DNA of 64,000 nucleotides from a virus. The position numbers and the translations under genes are program-made. Positions 17,109 through 24,770 of the stretch are shown piece by piece. Below the pieces are notes generated by a model. It saw only the letters and a program-made list of their open reading frames with translations. It ran no database searches and was not told the origin of the DNA. The stretch lies in IMG/VR virus record IMGVR_UViG_3300031521_000034, positions 1 through 64,000 of that record; one strand, 5' to 3'. Position 1 is the first letter of the stretch, and each line of letters starts with the position of its first letter.

Positions 17109-17606
17109 TCAGGGAGCAGTCACGCCGGTCTTGGCGGTGGTGTAGGCGGCAACCAGGTCAACGGTCGGATCACCGATACCGATGTTCGTGCAAGCCTGGA
17201 GCTGCTGGGCGGCGGTCAGGGTCTGATCGGCATCGAAGCGAACGCGGTTCGACAGGGCCGTGGTGATCGCCGAAGTGGCGGTCTGGTCAGCAGCGATGTA
17301 GTCGGCGATCTCTTTCAGCGTGTCCCACGCCGACGGCGCGCCGCCGATGATGTCGTTCTTGACCTGGGCCAGCAGGGCCGTCAGCTTGTCGGACGAGTAG
17401 GTGGTGGTGGTGCCGACCTTCGTGTCGTCGATGATGGTCTTGGCAGCTTGCGTGGCCAGGCCGGCTTGCAGTTCGTTGATCGAAGCGACGAGGTTGGTCT
17501 TGTCGGTGGTGGTCAGGGTCGACAGGACACCTTGGTTCTTGACCAGGGTCCCGATGTCGCCACCGACGGCGGCGGCAAATGCCGCCAGGTTGGCTTGCAG
17601 AGTCAT
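17109..17606 (-). CDS. Tail-fibre-type virion protein, 165 aa
   Basis: It begins with TLQANLAAFAAAVGGDIGTL, matching the adjacent small protein, and continues with Thr/Ala/Asp-rich segments (SAWDTLKEIADYIAADQTAT, TLTAAQQLQACTNIGI) typical of phage fibre or appendage shafts. Codons are strongly G/C-ending, unlike the neighbouring fibre genes and like the capsid gene. This suggests a high-copy virion part or a different origin. GAGGAA lies 10 nt before the ATG. It is the first gene of the minus-strand fibre module. Confidence 0.65.
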   Translation of the reverse strand: MTLQANLAAFAAAVGGDIGTLVKNQGVLSTLTTTDKTNLVASINELQAGLATQAAKTIIDDTKVGTTTTYSSDKLTALLAQVKNDIIGGAPSAWDTLKEIADYIAADQTATSAITTALSNRVRFDADQTLTAAQQLQACTNIGIGDPTVDLVAAYTTAKTGVTAP

Positions 17607-17717
17607 GTTACATTCCTCAAGGATTGAAAAAGTACAATTGTTTCATTCACCTAAATGCCACACGTGAGGGCACATAGGATAGGAGTAAAAAAGATACTGG
17701 ATACTAATACGGACAAA

Positions 17718-17751
17718 ACCCTCTCCCGGCCGCCAGGCACGAGGAGAGGGT
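17718..17751 (-). terminator. Hairpin terminator, 9-bp GC-rich stem
   Basis: ACCCTCTCC (17718-17726) pairs with 17743-17751. It lies 36 nt past the stop of the gene ending at 17787 (minus strand) and separates the helicase transcript from the fibre module. Confidence 0.6.
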
Positions 17752-17786
17752 GGAGTTGTTACACTCACTTCACAATATGAGGGTAT

Positions 17787-18293
17787 TTATCCGGCTAAAG
17801 CCGCCGCTTGCGCTTCTTTGATCTTGATGGAGAGGCTGTAGACGTCACGTCGAGCAGTGGCGTAATACATACCCTGCCGCTCTTCATTGTTCTCCATCAG
17901 CAGCTTTTCGATGTTAATAACGAAGTTCGAAACCTCCTGCAGCAGATCCTGGAAAACAGCACTATTGTCCTTTTCCATTTGCTCCTGCACATACTCCTTC
18001 AGAGGGATGAGGATGTACGTCTCAGGCAACTCCATTCCCTTGAAGAGACCGGACTGCACGAGAAGAGCCTTCACTTCCCAAATAACGTCAGTGATGAAAC
18101 TGACGAACTCGGTCTTGTTCTCCATAGCGATGCGTACAGGGTCAGGCGGTTTGTAGCCGGACTGCATCTTTATGTTCCTGACCTCCTCTCCGAGATTGTC
18201 AAAGAACTGCTTGGAGTCGATTGCTTTCTCAGCAGAGTCGTCGGGTTCCTCTACTGTCCACTGGTTCTGATACCCGCGTTCATTTTCGTTCAT
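17787..18293 (-). CDS. Unknown helical protein, 168 aa
   Basis: Its ATG directly abuts the stop codon of the helicase second exon (TAA then ATG), so the two are co-translated. The protein is acidic at its N terminus and mostly helical, with heptad-like stretches in the C-terminal half and no membrane segment or catalytic motif. Position next to a DnaB-like helicase makes a replisome accessory role (loader or primase partner) possible, but nothing in the sequence shows it. Confidence 0.6.
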   Translation of the reverse strand: MNENERGYQNQWTVEEPDDSAEKAIDSKQFFDNLGEEVRNIKMQSGYKPPDPVRIAMENKTEFVSFITDVIWEVKALLVQSGLFKGMELPETYILIPLKEYVQEQMEKDNSAVFQDLLQEVSNFVINIEKLLMENNEERQGMYYATARRDVYSLSIKIKEAQAAALAG

Positions 18294-18668
18294 TTATGCC
18301 ATTTCCCAAAAAGGAGCTTTCTCTTGACCGCCCAATGGAGCCCCGCCGGGTTTGCGTCTGGTAGAGTCCGGTCCATTGACATCATCCAAGATACAGCCAT
18401 CAGGTAGAAACTCTAGAGCGCAATACAGATCCTGAGCAGGGGTCTGTCCATTCAACCTATGCTTACCACGCTGGATGGTCAGATATGCTCGACCATTGAC
18501 GTACTCGATGTGAATGAAGATCTCAATGTCGACTTCGTTATCAACTGTCTTACACTTATCGTAATAACCCTTGCCAGGCAATTGGGTCACGAATGCATCG
18601 CATCCTTCACGCGTGAGCATCTTCGCATCGGTAGAAAGTTGATGTGGGGTAATTAAAGTAATTCTTCT
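18294..18668 (-). CDS. DnaB-like replicative helicase, exon 2 (C-terminal 124 codons)
   Basis: Read from the proposed 3' splice site at 18668, this exon supplies ITPHQLSTDAKML, the conserved DnaB motif H3 with its sensor Gln, then a Lys/Arg-rich end with YLTIQRGKHR in the place of the terminal arginine-finger motif. Translated alone from the first ATG (18620) it lacks that Gln and makes no sense as a protein. Joined to exon 1 it gives one 510-aa frame ending at TAA 18294-18296. The next gene starts immediately after. The exon boundary is predicted from frame and intron rules, not mapped. Confidence 0.85.
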   Translation of the reverse strand, partial: RRITLITPHQLSTDAKMLTREGCDAFVTQLPGKGYYDKCKTVDNEVDIEIFIHIEYVNGRAYLTIQRGKHRLNGQTPAQDLYCALEFLPDGCILDDVNGPDSTRRKPGGAPLGGQEKAPFWEMA

Positions 18669-19035
18669 CTTACTGTCCAGTATGTTCGCTACACATACCC
18701 GGTGCGATTCCTGGCACCCGCCTGTACTCTCATACAGGAACAGACTATATCTTCATCCTCCTGAAAACCAGGTAGGAGCTCTTCGTTTGGAGCCCGCTTG
18801 GGCTCTACTCGCATTTCAGCGATAGTCGTTGGCCACACTCCATGCCTTTGCAGGTTTAGGAGCTTCGGTGCTAAAGGAGTCCTTAGGACTCACGGTTGCC
18901 CATTGTAACAACCGATCCGTTTTCAAACCTTCATAGCTCACTTTCGCGACTATTGTGGTGGATCAGTTTAGGGTTTTCCAGCAATTAGAAGAGTTTCGTT
19001 AGAACATTACTGTTCTAAAGCCCTTGAATAAATTA
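18669..19035 (-). ncRNA. Group I self-splicing intron, about 367 nt, no homing endonuclease ORF
   Basis: Read on the minus strand, the segment carries group I core elements in order: AATTGCTGGAAAACCCT (P-like, 18970-18986), GGGCAACCGTGAGTCC (P6/Q-like, 18886-18901), CCAACGACTATCG (R-like, about 18820-18832) and AAGATATAGTC (S, 18743-18753). GACTAT of R pairs exactly with ATAGTC of S, giving P7. Exon 1 ends in ...CCT, and CAAGGG at 19021-19026 can serve as the internal guide, giving the U.G pair at the 5' splice site. The intron would end in G at 18669. Removing it joins two helicase halves in frame. Splice sites may be off by a few bases. Confidence 0.88.
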
Positions 19036-20193
19036 AGGATTCGTGAAGTTACGCATGCGGCGATACATGTCACGGATATCTGTGCCCGTCGGGCCTTCTG
19101 TACAGCCGATGGTCGGCACCTGAGCCAGATAGTCCAGCATCACTGCATGGACTTCATAACCCAGTGCTTCCAGACGCAGGATCTCATTGCAGATGTCGCG
19201 ATAGCCCCATTGAGATGGGTCCACACGCATCATCCGGAATTCGTATCCATTGGACTCCATGGACGTCTTGACATAAGCCGCGCGCGCGTCCTTATCCTCC
19301 TCCATCACCCAGCCAGACGCTGAACCATATTCGTTTTGTTTGATGGATCTGTACAGATAATCCACGTTCATGTCGAGACTGTCTTCGAAGCTGATGCGCA
19401 GCATCATGGGCTTCTTAGTAGGATCGAGCATGTATGGTTTATTGTACGTCAGCATCTGACGGAAGATGGATAGGGAGAAACCCGTCTTGTAGTTGTGCTG
19501 CAGAGCACCAATGACTACCTCGTCCCCGCGACGGAAACCTCCCCGCAACATCCGGTTGACACCTTGCCAGCCTGTTCGAAGAATGCTTTCTCCCGACTCC
19601 ATCTTTTCGATGACATCAAACTGCGTCGTGATGGAATCGAGATCGTTAGAATCAAGGCTGCTAACAATAGCAGGGTCAACGTTTGTTTCCGCATTTGCTT
19701 GGTATGGTTCTATTGAGCTATAGAGCTCAGCTGCAAAGTGACGAATGTTTTCAATCTTATCACGTTCAAAGCTGAGTTTATAGGCTGATTTTCGGACTAG
19801 CTCACTGAAGTTGCGTTCCCTGTTGTATTCATTGAGCTGCTGGACGATCTTGAGACAGCGTTCCTTGTAGTACAGAGGTTCTTGATCTGCGATGATGCCT
19901 CGTTCAATCGCAGAATAGAGTTCGTTATCGCCCAGCGTATCCAGACGCAGGCGTTGCAGCAATTCGTTAGCCTCGTGCTTATAGCGCACACCTTCAGTAG
20001 CCATCCAAAGGCCAGTCTGCCTCAAACTGCCGGTGACTTTCGCTGTGGTGTTGGTAGCTGAGTCAACTTCAGGCAATTTTATGTCTGACAGAACTTCTCT
20101 TGCAAGACTACGAAAGTTTTCGTTATCTTCGTCAAGCTGACTGCACGAGAATAGCAGCGTGATGCAGTTGACCAACAAATGTTTCTCATTCAT
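19036..20193 (-). CDS. DnaB-like replicative helicase, exon 1 (N-terminal 386 codons)
   Basis: It encodes the N-terminal domain and most of a RecA-type motor: a GWQGVNRMLRGGF entry, a Walker A-like GALQHNYKTG (229-238), motif H1a with Glu270 (ISFED), and Walker B VMLDYLAQ (351-358). The Walker A has Asn where the second Gly is usual. The unspliced frame stops at TAA (19033-19035), right after RNFTNP and before the essential H3 motif, because the intron begins there. DnaB helicases unwind the fork ahead of the polymerase. ATG 20193 follows GAGAAA; a TTG at 20277 is less likely. Confidence 0.87.
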
Positions 20194-20390
20194 ATTTTTC
20201 TCTGAGTCGACTGATGCTATTCGGTAGTTAATCCTACTAGACAAACTATAGCTTTGACTTGTATTTTTTGTGGTCAAGCACTATCGGGTAGGGTCTTGTT
20301 CTAGACGAAAAAGAATGATCTTCTTTGCTTCTATCCCGATATCTATTGATAGAGGTGAATTCAAATAACCACCCGATATGGAAACTTGCT

Positions 20391-20978
20391 ATGAAAACTG
20401 AATTTATCATGGTGCCTGATTACGTGGCACGTGCGTTCAGGAAAAACAACACTCCGTTTACGGATATCCTGAACTTCAAAGCAGTATCCAAGATCCTTTC
20501 CACGAATGATGTGGTACATCTTCTGAGCTTTCAGAAGACATGGGATCTGCTTTTGAAAGACTTTACCGGTTGTACTGGTGGTGATTGTGATTACCCAGTC
20601 CTCAGAGCGGTTTGGGATGTAACGACTGAGGATTCCGAAGACCTCAGGGATCAGCTCAATTCAGTGTACTCTCTTGAGGGTAGACTCGAGCAAGTAGAAC
20701 GTGACAATGCCGATTGGTATTTCACCAATAAGTATCAAGTAAGTGAGACACCAGACGTCGATTTGGTTGACATCGGAAACATTCATCGTGATCATGGTCA
20801 TGCAACTGCAGCCAATACTGTGGTTTGTATTGCCGAGAAGGGATGCTTTGCCACTTCCGATCTCAGGTCTGCTTTCATAACCAAGTGTGTTAAACGCGCA
20901 TATGGATATGAGGACCTCTCCGACATCGCGCAGTCAGATTTGTTCTTTGCATTTCTGCGCTGCCTCAAAAAGCAGTAA
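20391..20978 (+). CDS. Unknown protein, 195 aa
   Basis: The ATG at 20391 has GGAAA upstream and is preferred over an in-frame TTG at 20325. The protein is mixed alpha/beta with a CTGGDC loop near residue 60 and a conserved-looking HRDHGH segment near 130-135. These His, Asp and Cys residues might bind metal, but no family is recognised. It diverges from the helicase gene across about 200 bp that must hold both promoters, and precedes the capsid gene by 83 nt. Confidence 0.6.
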   Translation: MKTEFIMVPDYVARAFRKNNTPFTDILNFKAVSKILSTNDVVHLLSFQKTWDLLLKDFTGCTGGDCDYPVLRAVWDVTTEDSEDLRDQLNSVYSLEGRLEQVERDNADWYFTNKYQVSETPDVDLVDIGNIHRDHGHATAANTVVCIAEKGCFATSDLRSAFITKCVKRAYGYEDLSDIAQSDLFFAFLRCLKKQ

Positions 20979-21028
20979 CAAAAACTTGTTCCTAGTTTCG
21001 TCTCTCAACTCATATCAGACAGGAGAAT

Positions 21029-21050
21029 GCATCTGAGCTCTTTCAGGTGC
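21029..21050 (+). promoter_or_regulatory. 5' leader hairpin of the major capsid gene
   Basis: GCATCTGA (21029-21036) pairs with TCAGGTGC (21043-21050) around GCTCTT, giving 8 bp with one G.U pair. It ends 11 nt before the capsid ATG and leaves the ribosome binding site free. Such leader hairpins often stabilise abundant mRNAs; that role is inferred. Confidence 0.4.
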
Positions 21051-21061
21051 AAAAAGAGTAT

Positions 21062-23320
21062 ATGTCCATTTTCAAGTACCAGAAGAAAGATGTCCAGTCG
21101 CCCACCGACGCGAGCGGACTCAGCAAGATCGTCGATCAAGTCGCTACCAGCATCGCCTCGATCGTTCACGGCCGTAAGGACCTGGGTGGCCATGCGATGG
21201 CCATGGAATCGATCGGTGTTCAGGAACTGAACACGCTGAACGAAACCGCTGAAGGCATCCTCAATGCCGTTCACTCGATCGCTTCCGATGCCAAACAGAC
21301 CGCTGCTGCTCTGGAATCGCTGCGCGTTGAAGGCCAGGATCTGAGCGTGCCGATCGGCTTCGCGCAAGAAGTTGCTGCGACCGACGCCGCCCTGGTCTCG
21401 ACCAACCCGATGCAGTTCCTGAAGCGCAATGTTCGTACCGGCATTCCTTCGACCGAGAACTTCCGCGTGTTCGACGCTCCTGTTGGCGCCGAAGGCGACC
21501 ACATGTTCGAACGTGCCACGTATACCGACGACAAGAAGCCGGCGCTCGAAGCCTACGACGAACGCGACAACAAGACCGTCACGCAGTACTCGGTGGCCTA
21601 CAACCTGCTCGCTCCGCGCCAGTCCGTCTTCGCCGAAGCCTACTACCCGACTATCGTCGTCACGAATGACCAGGTCGGATTCACGATCTCGATTCGCCTG
21701 ATCGAAGTCTACAACGAATTCAAGCGCCAGATCTCTGGCGCGCTGAACAACGTGCGTCTGCGCAACATCATCGAGGCCGTCATCGACCCCGAAATCCTGC
21801 GCAACGACCAGACCAAGCTGGTGCCCGTCTATCGTGACGAGTCCAAGGACAAGTTCGTCGACGCGACCCTGGTGGCTCCCGAAGAAGTCGATCTGTGCGG
21901 CGAAGCCGTCATGACCGCTCCGCTCGCCTTCAACAAGAAGCTCGAACTGGTGGCGCTGTCGCAGACTGACAGTCTGCTGCAGACCGGCCTGATGGATACT
22001 TCCGACGCCATCGATTCCGCTGTCCGTCTGGAAAAGGTCTACCTGAAGCTCGTCGATGCCACCGGTGCGAATCCGGAAGTCGTTTCGTTCCTGACCGGTC
22101 GTCTTCAGACCGCTACCGCGAACGCTGCTCCGCAGGGTAACTACCGTGCGCTGCAGATCAACTTCCGCACGGACTACCTGCCGGTTACTGCCGACACCAA
22201 GCTCGTGGACGGAACGGCCTCCAAGCTGCTCGCGACCTATGTCGACTACACCATCAGCCTGAGCTTCGAAGTGCATGGTTCGATCAACCAGCAGTTCGGT
22301 GACACGAACTTCATGTGCTCGCCGGTCTCGGTTACGACCGTGTGCGACAAGGATGGCGTGGCTCTGCCGGTTGACGGTGCGGTCTTCAAGGCGATCTCGG
22401 CGATCTTCGATCGTGCTACTGGTCTGGGCTTCGAACTCTACGGCTTCCGTACGAACTCGAACCGTCGTCAGCGCGGCAAGCTGTTGAACACGAACTACTT
22501 CACGCACCTCTATGCGGTGCCGCTGCGTTCGCCGTTCACCATCCCGCGTCCTGTCAATACCGGCGATGCGAACGACTCGTCCGACCTGGCTGGCCTGATC
22601 ACTGCGACCAACATCCAGACCTCGAACGATGCGATCGACGAGCTGCTGTACCACTTCCAGGTTCTGGAAGCGTACACGAAGCGTCCGGACAAACAGAACA
22701 TCTCGTACCGTCCGGAATTCGGTATCGGCAACTACCTGCTGACCCCGTTCTTCGCACATGAGGCGATCGACATGACGAAGCAACTCGCTTCGCTCACTTC
22801 GGCTGACCGCATGTCGGATGTGTCTGCGCTGCTGCTCAACGTCATTCGTGACGTCGTCTACCGTGCATATGTCCAGTCCGGCTTCCAGGCTGCGAACGAA
22901 GCGATCAGCGGCGGTGCTCCGTCGATGCCGCAGGTCATCATCGGCTGTGACCCGTACGTCTACGGCTACCTCATGATGAATGGAGATACCCGTACGCTGG
23001 GCAATGGTTTCGGGTGCAAGGTTGTTCACACCCTGAACAAGAACATGCGTGACAAGATCACCATCGGCTTCACGGTCGAAGGCGCTGGCGAAGGCGTTCC
23101 GCATCCTCTGGGCCACGGCAACATGGCTTGGAAGCCCGAGCTGACGATGGTCATGCCGCAGACCCGCAACGGCAGTGTCTCCAAGGAACTGACGGTTCAG
23201 CCGTCGTACCTGCACGTGAGCCACAGCCCGATCGGTGCTGTCATCGATGTCACGGGTATCCGTGAGGTCGTCGGTGCGCGTACTGCTCTCAGTGTCGAGA
23301 ACAAGGTTGTGACGCCGTAA
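21062..23320 (+). CDS. Major capsid protein, phiKZ type, 752 aa
   Basis: The length matches the roughly 750-aa phiKZ-family capsid protein. The mid-region reads like that family as I know it: a [AS]-x-R-Q-[SD]-x-F-[AG]-E-[AT] segment (LAPRQSVFAEAYYPTIVV), VGFTISIRLIEV, RNIIEAVIDPEIL, ISQTD-like LSQTDSLLQTGLMDTSDAID. The first 130 residues are helical and likely a propeptide; STE (130-132) fits the S/A-x-E cut motif used by phiKZ-type prohead proteases. Codons are extremely G/C-ending, as for the most abundant virion protein. ATG 21062 is chosen over GTG 21047. A 15-bp hairpin follows. Confidence 0.85.
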   Translation: MSIFKYQKKDVQSPTDASGLSKIVDQVATSIASIVHGRKDLGGHAMAMESIGVQELNTLNETAEGILNAVHSIASDAKQTAAALESLRVEGQDLSVPIGFAQEVAATDAALVSTNPMQFLKRNVRTGIPSTENFRVFDAPVGAEGDHMFERATYTDDKKPALEAYDERDNKTVTQYSVAYNLLAPRQSVFAEAYYPTIVVTNDQVGFTISIRLIEVYNEFKRQISGALNNVRLRNIIEAVIDPEILRNDQTKLVPVYRDESKDKFVDATLVAPEEVDLCGEAVMTAPLAFNKKLELVALSQTDSLLQTGLMDTSDAIDSAVRLEKVYLKLVDATGANPEVVSFLTGRLQTATANAAPQGNYRALQINFRTDYLPVTADTKLVDGTASKLLATYVDYTISLSFEVHGSINQQFGDTNFMCSPVSVTTVCDKDGVALPVDGAVFKAISAIFDRATGLGFELYGFRTNSNRRQRGKLLNTNYFTHLYAVPLRSPFTIPRPVNTGDANDSSDLAGLITATNIQTSNDAIDELLYHFQVLEAYTKRPDKQNISYRPEFGIGNYLLTPFFAHEAIDMTKQLASLTSADRMSDVSALLLNVIRDVVYRAYVQSGFQAANEAISGGAPSMPQVIIGCDPYVYGYLMMNGDTRTLGNGFGCKVVHTLNKNMRDKITIGFTVEGAGEGVPHPLGHGNMAWKPELTMVMPQTRNGSVSKELTVQPSYLHVSHSPIGAVIDVTGIREVVGARTALSVENKVVTP

Positions 23321-23347
23321 TCCAGGCCTTCGGGCTTGTGATGGCAT

Positions 23348-23384
23348 ACCCCTACTACTTCCTGCAATGGGAAGTAGTAGGGGT
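23348..23384 (+). terminator. Hairpin terminator, 15-bp stem, after the capsid gene
   Basis: ACCCCTACTACTTCC (23348-23362) pairs perfectly with 23370-23384. GGCATA precedes it and TTTATGCCG follows, the clearest example of the bracket motif. The next 211 bp (23385-23595) are AT-rich with no supported gene and must hold the next promoter. Confidence 0.75.
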
Positions 23385-23595
23385 TTATGCCGTGTTGTTG
23401 AAACTCAAAATCTGTATTCAAAAGAGTTTCAGACACTCATTACTTATTAGAGTTGTTGTAGCAAACGGAATTAAATATTGTATTTTCATCCTTAAATTTT
23501 AGATTGGAGCTTTCGTGTATTTACTCAGCCTTACTCGAGAAGAGGAGGATATTTTCAGTTAGTCTATAAACCCGAATTAGAAAGCATCAAAGAAC

Positions 23596-24753
23596 ATGAT
23601 CTATCATGAACTCTCTCACGACGAAATTATCTCGTCGCATCTTGGCGTTACCGAATCTTTTTCATGTGCTGCATGGGATAAAGGTCCTGCTGCTGCTGCG
23701 TCCATGTCTGTGGGCATCATAAACCGGAGCGGTCATCCGATTTATATTGCCTTTCGGCAAGGTCCTGTTATGAAAGTGGAACCACTTTGCCTGGGTGAGA
23801 TCACCGGCGACATCGAGATCATTGAAGATCTCCGTGGAAACAATTCATTCCTAGGCACGACAAATGACCTAGGTGTCACAAGTGACAACCTGGAGTTTAA
23901 GACTCCTATGTTGCAGGAGATCAGAAAGAAGTACAATGGGTATTCTGAGGCTGGAGACGACGCCAGTAAACTCAAGCAAATCCAATCTCTGCACATGGAC
24001 TTCTTCAGGTTGCGAACCCGGTATAAAGTAAACTCGATCTTTCCAGCAGGTAAAAAGACCGCCTATCTGGAAGCGCATGACGTTTATCTGATCAAGACGG
24101 ATAAGCCTCATGAGATCGTAGCGCACCCATTCGTCAACGATGGTACAAGTCGTCAGATGAGGAACTATCTATCATCTAGTGCTTGTGAAAATTTTACAGG
24201 ACTGATTTATAGTCTGTACGTTGATAAACCATCTCTTGATGAAAAGTTCTACTTTCTTGATGGATGTGTGGTTCGCCTGAAGCCTAAGTGTGATCCAAGT
24301 CGAAGACCAGGACTCTACATCTATGCCAGTGTTGAGGATGAGGGAGTTGGTAAAGAGCCTGTAGGCTATTGTCCACCAGACAACTTAGCTGAGAAAGGTG
24401 TGTTTTCGACTGAGAATGAGGCCCGTACGTATGGCGAAGATCCATCCAAGTATCAGATATCCGTAAAGCAACATGAAAGAGAGATTCTTGAAGCTAAGCG
24501 GGCCTGGGAACTGGATAAGCTGGAGTGGGAGAAGGAAAGAGCCGAAGCTGACCGCAGACTTCAAAAGCTCAAAGATAAGCTCGATGCCAAGAGCGCTGAG
24601 AGAAAGGATCGTTCCGAGGATCGTAAAGAGCGGGGCGATGATAGACGTGAGAAGGGCGAAGTGAGAAAGGAAGAGAACGAAGCGTATAAGCAGTTGCCAT
24701 TTATCATTGGTGCAATTGGTGCAGTAGTGATGGCAGCAAAGGCATTCCTATAG
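23596..24753 (+). CDS. Unknown coiled-coil protein with C-terminal membrane anchor, 385 aa
   Basis: Residues 1-285 are globular and mixed. About 290-365 is a long, very charged coiled coil (KLEWEKERAEADRRLQKLK and repeats of RKD/DRK/ERK). The last 20 residues (FIIGAIGAVVMAAKAFL) form one hydrophobic segment with almost no tail, so it is probably tail-anchored. It precedes the RNAP-beta-like gene by 17 nt. It could be a virion inner protein or a membrane tether. No family is recognised, and the ribosome binding site is weak. Confidence 0.6.
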   Translation: MIYHELSHDEIISSHLGVTESFSCAAWDKGPAAAASMSVGIINRSGHPIYIAFRQGPVMKVEPLCLGEITGDIEIIEDLRGNNSFLGTTNDLGVTSDNLEFKTPMLQEIRKKYNGYSEAGDDASKLKQIQSLHMDFFRLRTRYKVNSIFPAGKKTAYLEAHDVYLIKTDKPHEIVAHPFVNDGTSRQMRNYLSSSACENFTGLIYSLYVDKPSLDEKFYFLDGCVVRLKPKCDPSRRPGLYIYASVEDEGVGKEPVGYCPPDNLAEKGVFSTENEARTYGEDPSKYQISVKQHEREILEAKRAWELDKLEWEKERAEADRRLQKLKDKLDAKSAERKDRSEDRKERGDDRREKGEVRKEENEAYKQLPFIIGAIGAVVMAAKAFL

Positions 24754-24770
24754 TTTTAGAAAGGGTAGCA

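Noticed and set aside
18294-18620. Independent 108-aa gene starting at the ATG 18620
   Set aside because: The frame extends upstream into the conserved HQLST motif and completes the helicase, so it is an exon rather than a separate gene.
19033-20277. Helicase truncated by mutation or sequencing error
   Set aside because: A simple frameshift cannot explain a 367-nt insert with paired R/S group I core elements and clean restoration of frame on its removal.
21005-23347. 780-aa open frame on the minus strand opposite the capsid gene
   Set aside because: It mirrors the strong G/C-ending codon bias of the capsid gene, has an Arg/Asp/Val-rich composition typical of antisense frames, and no ribosome binding site.
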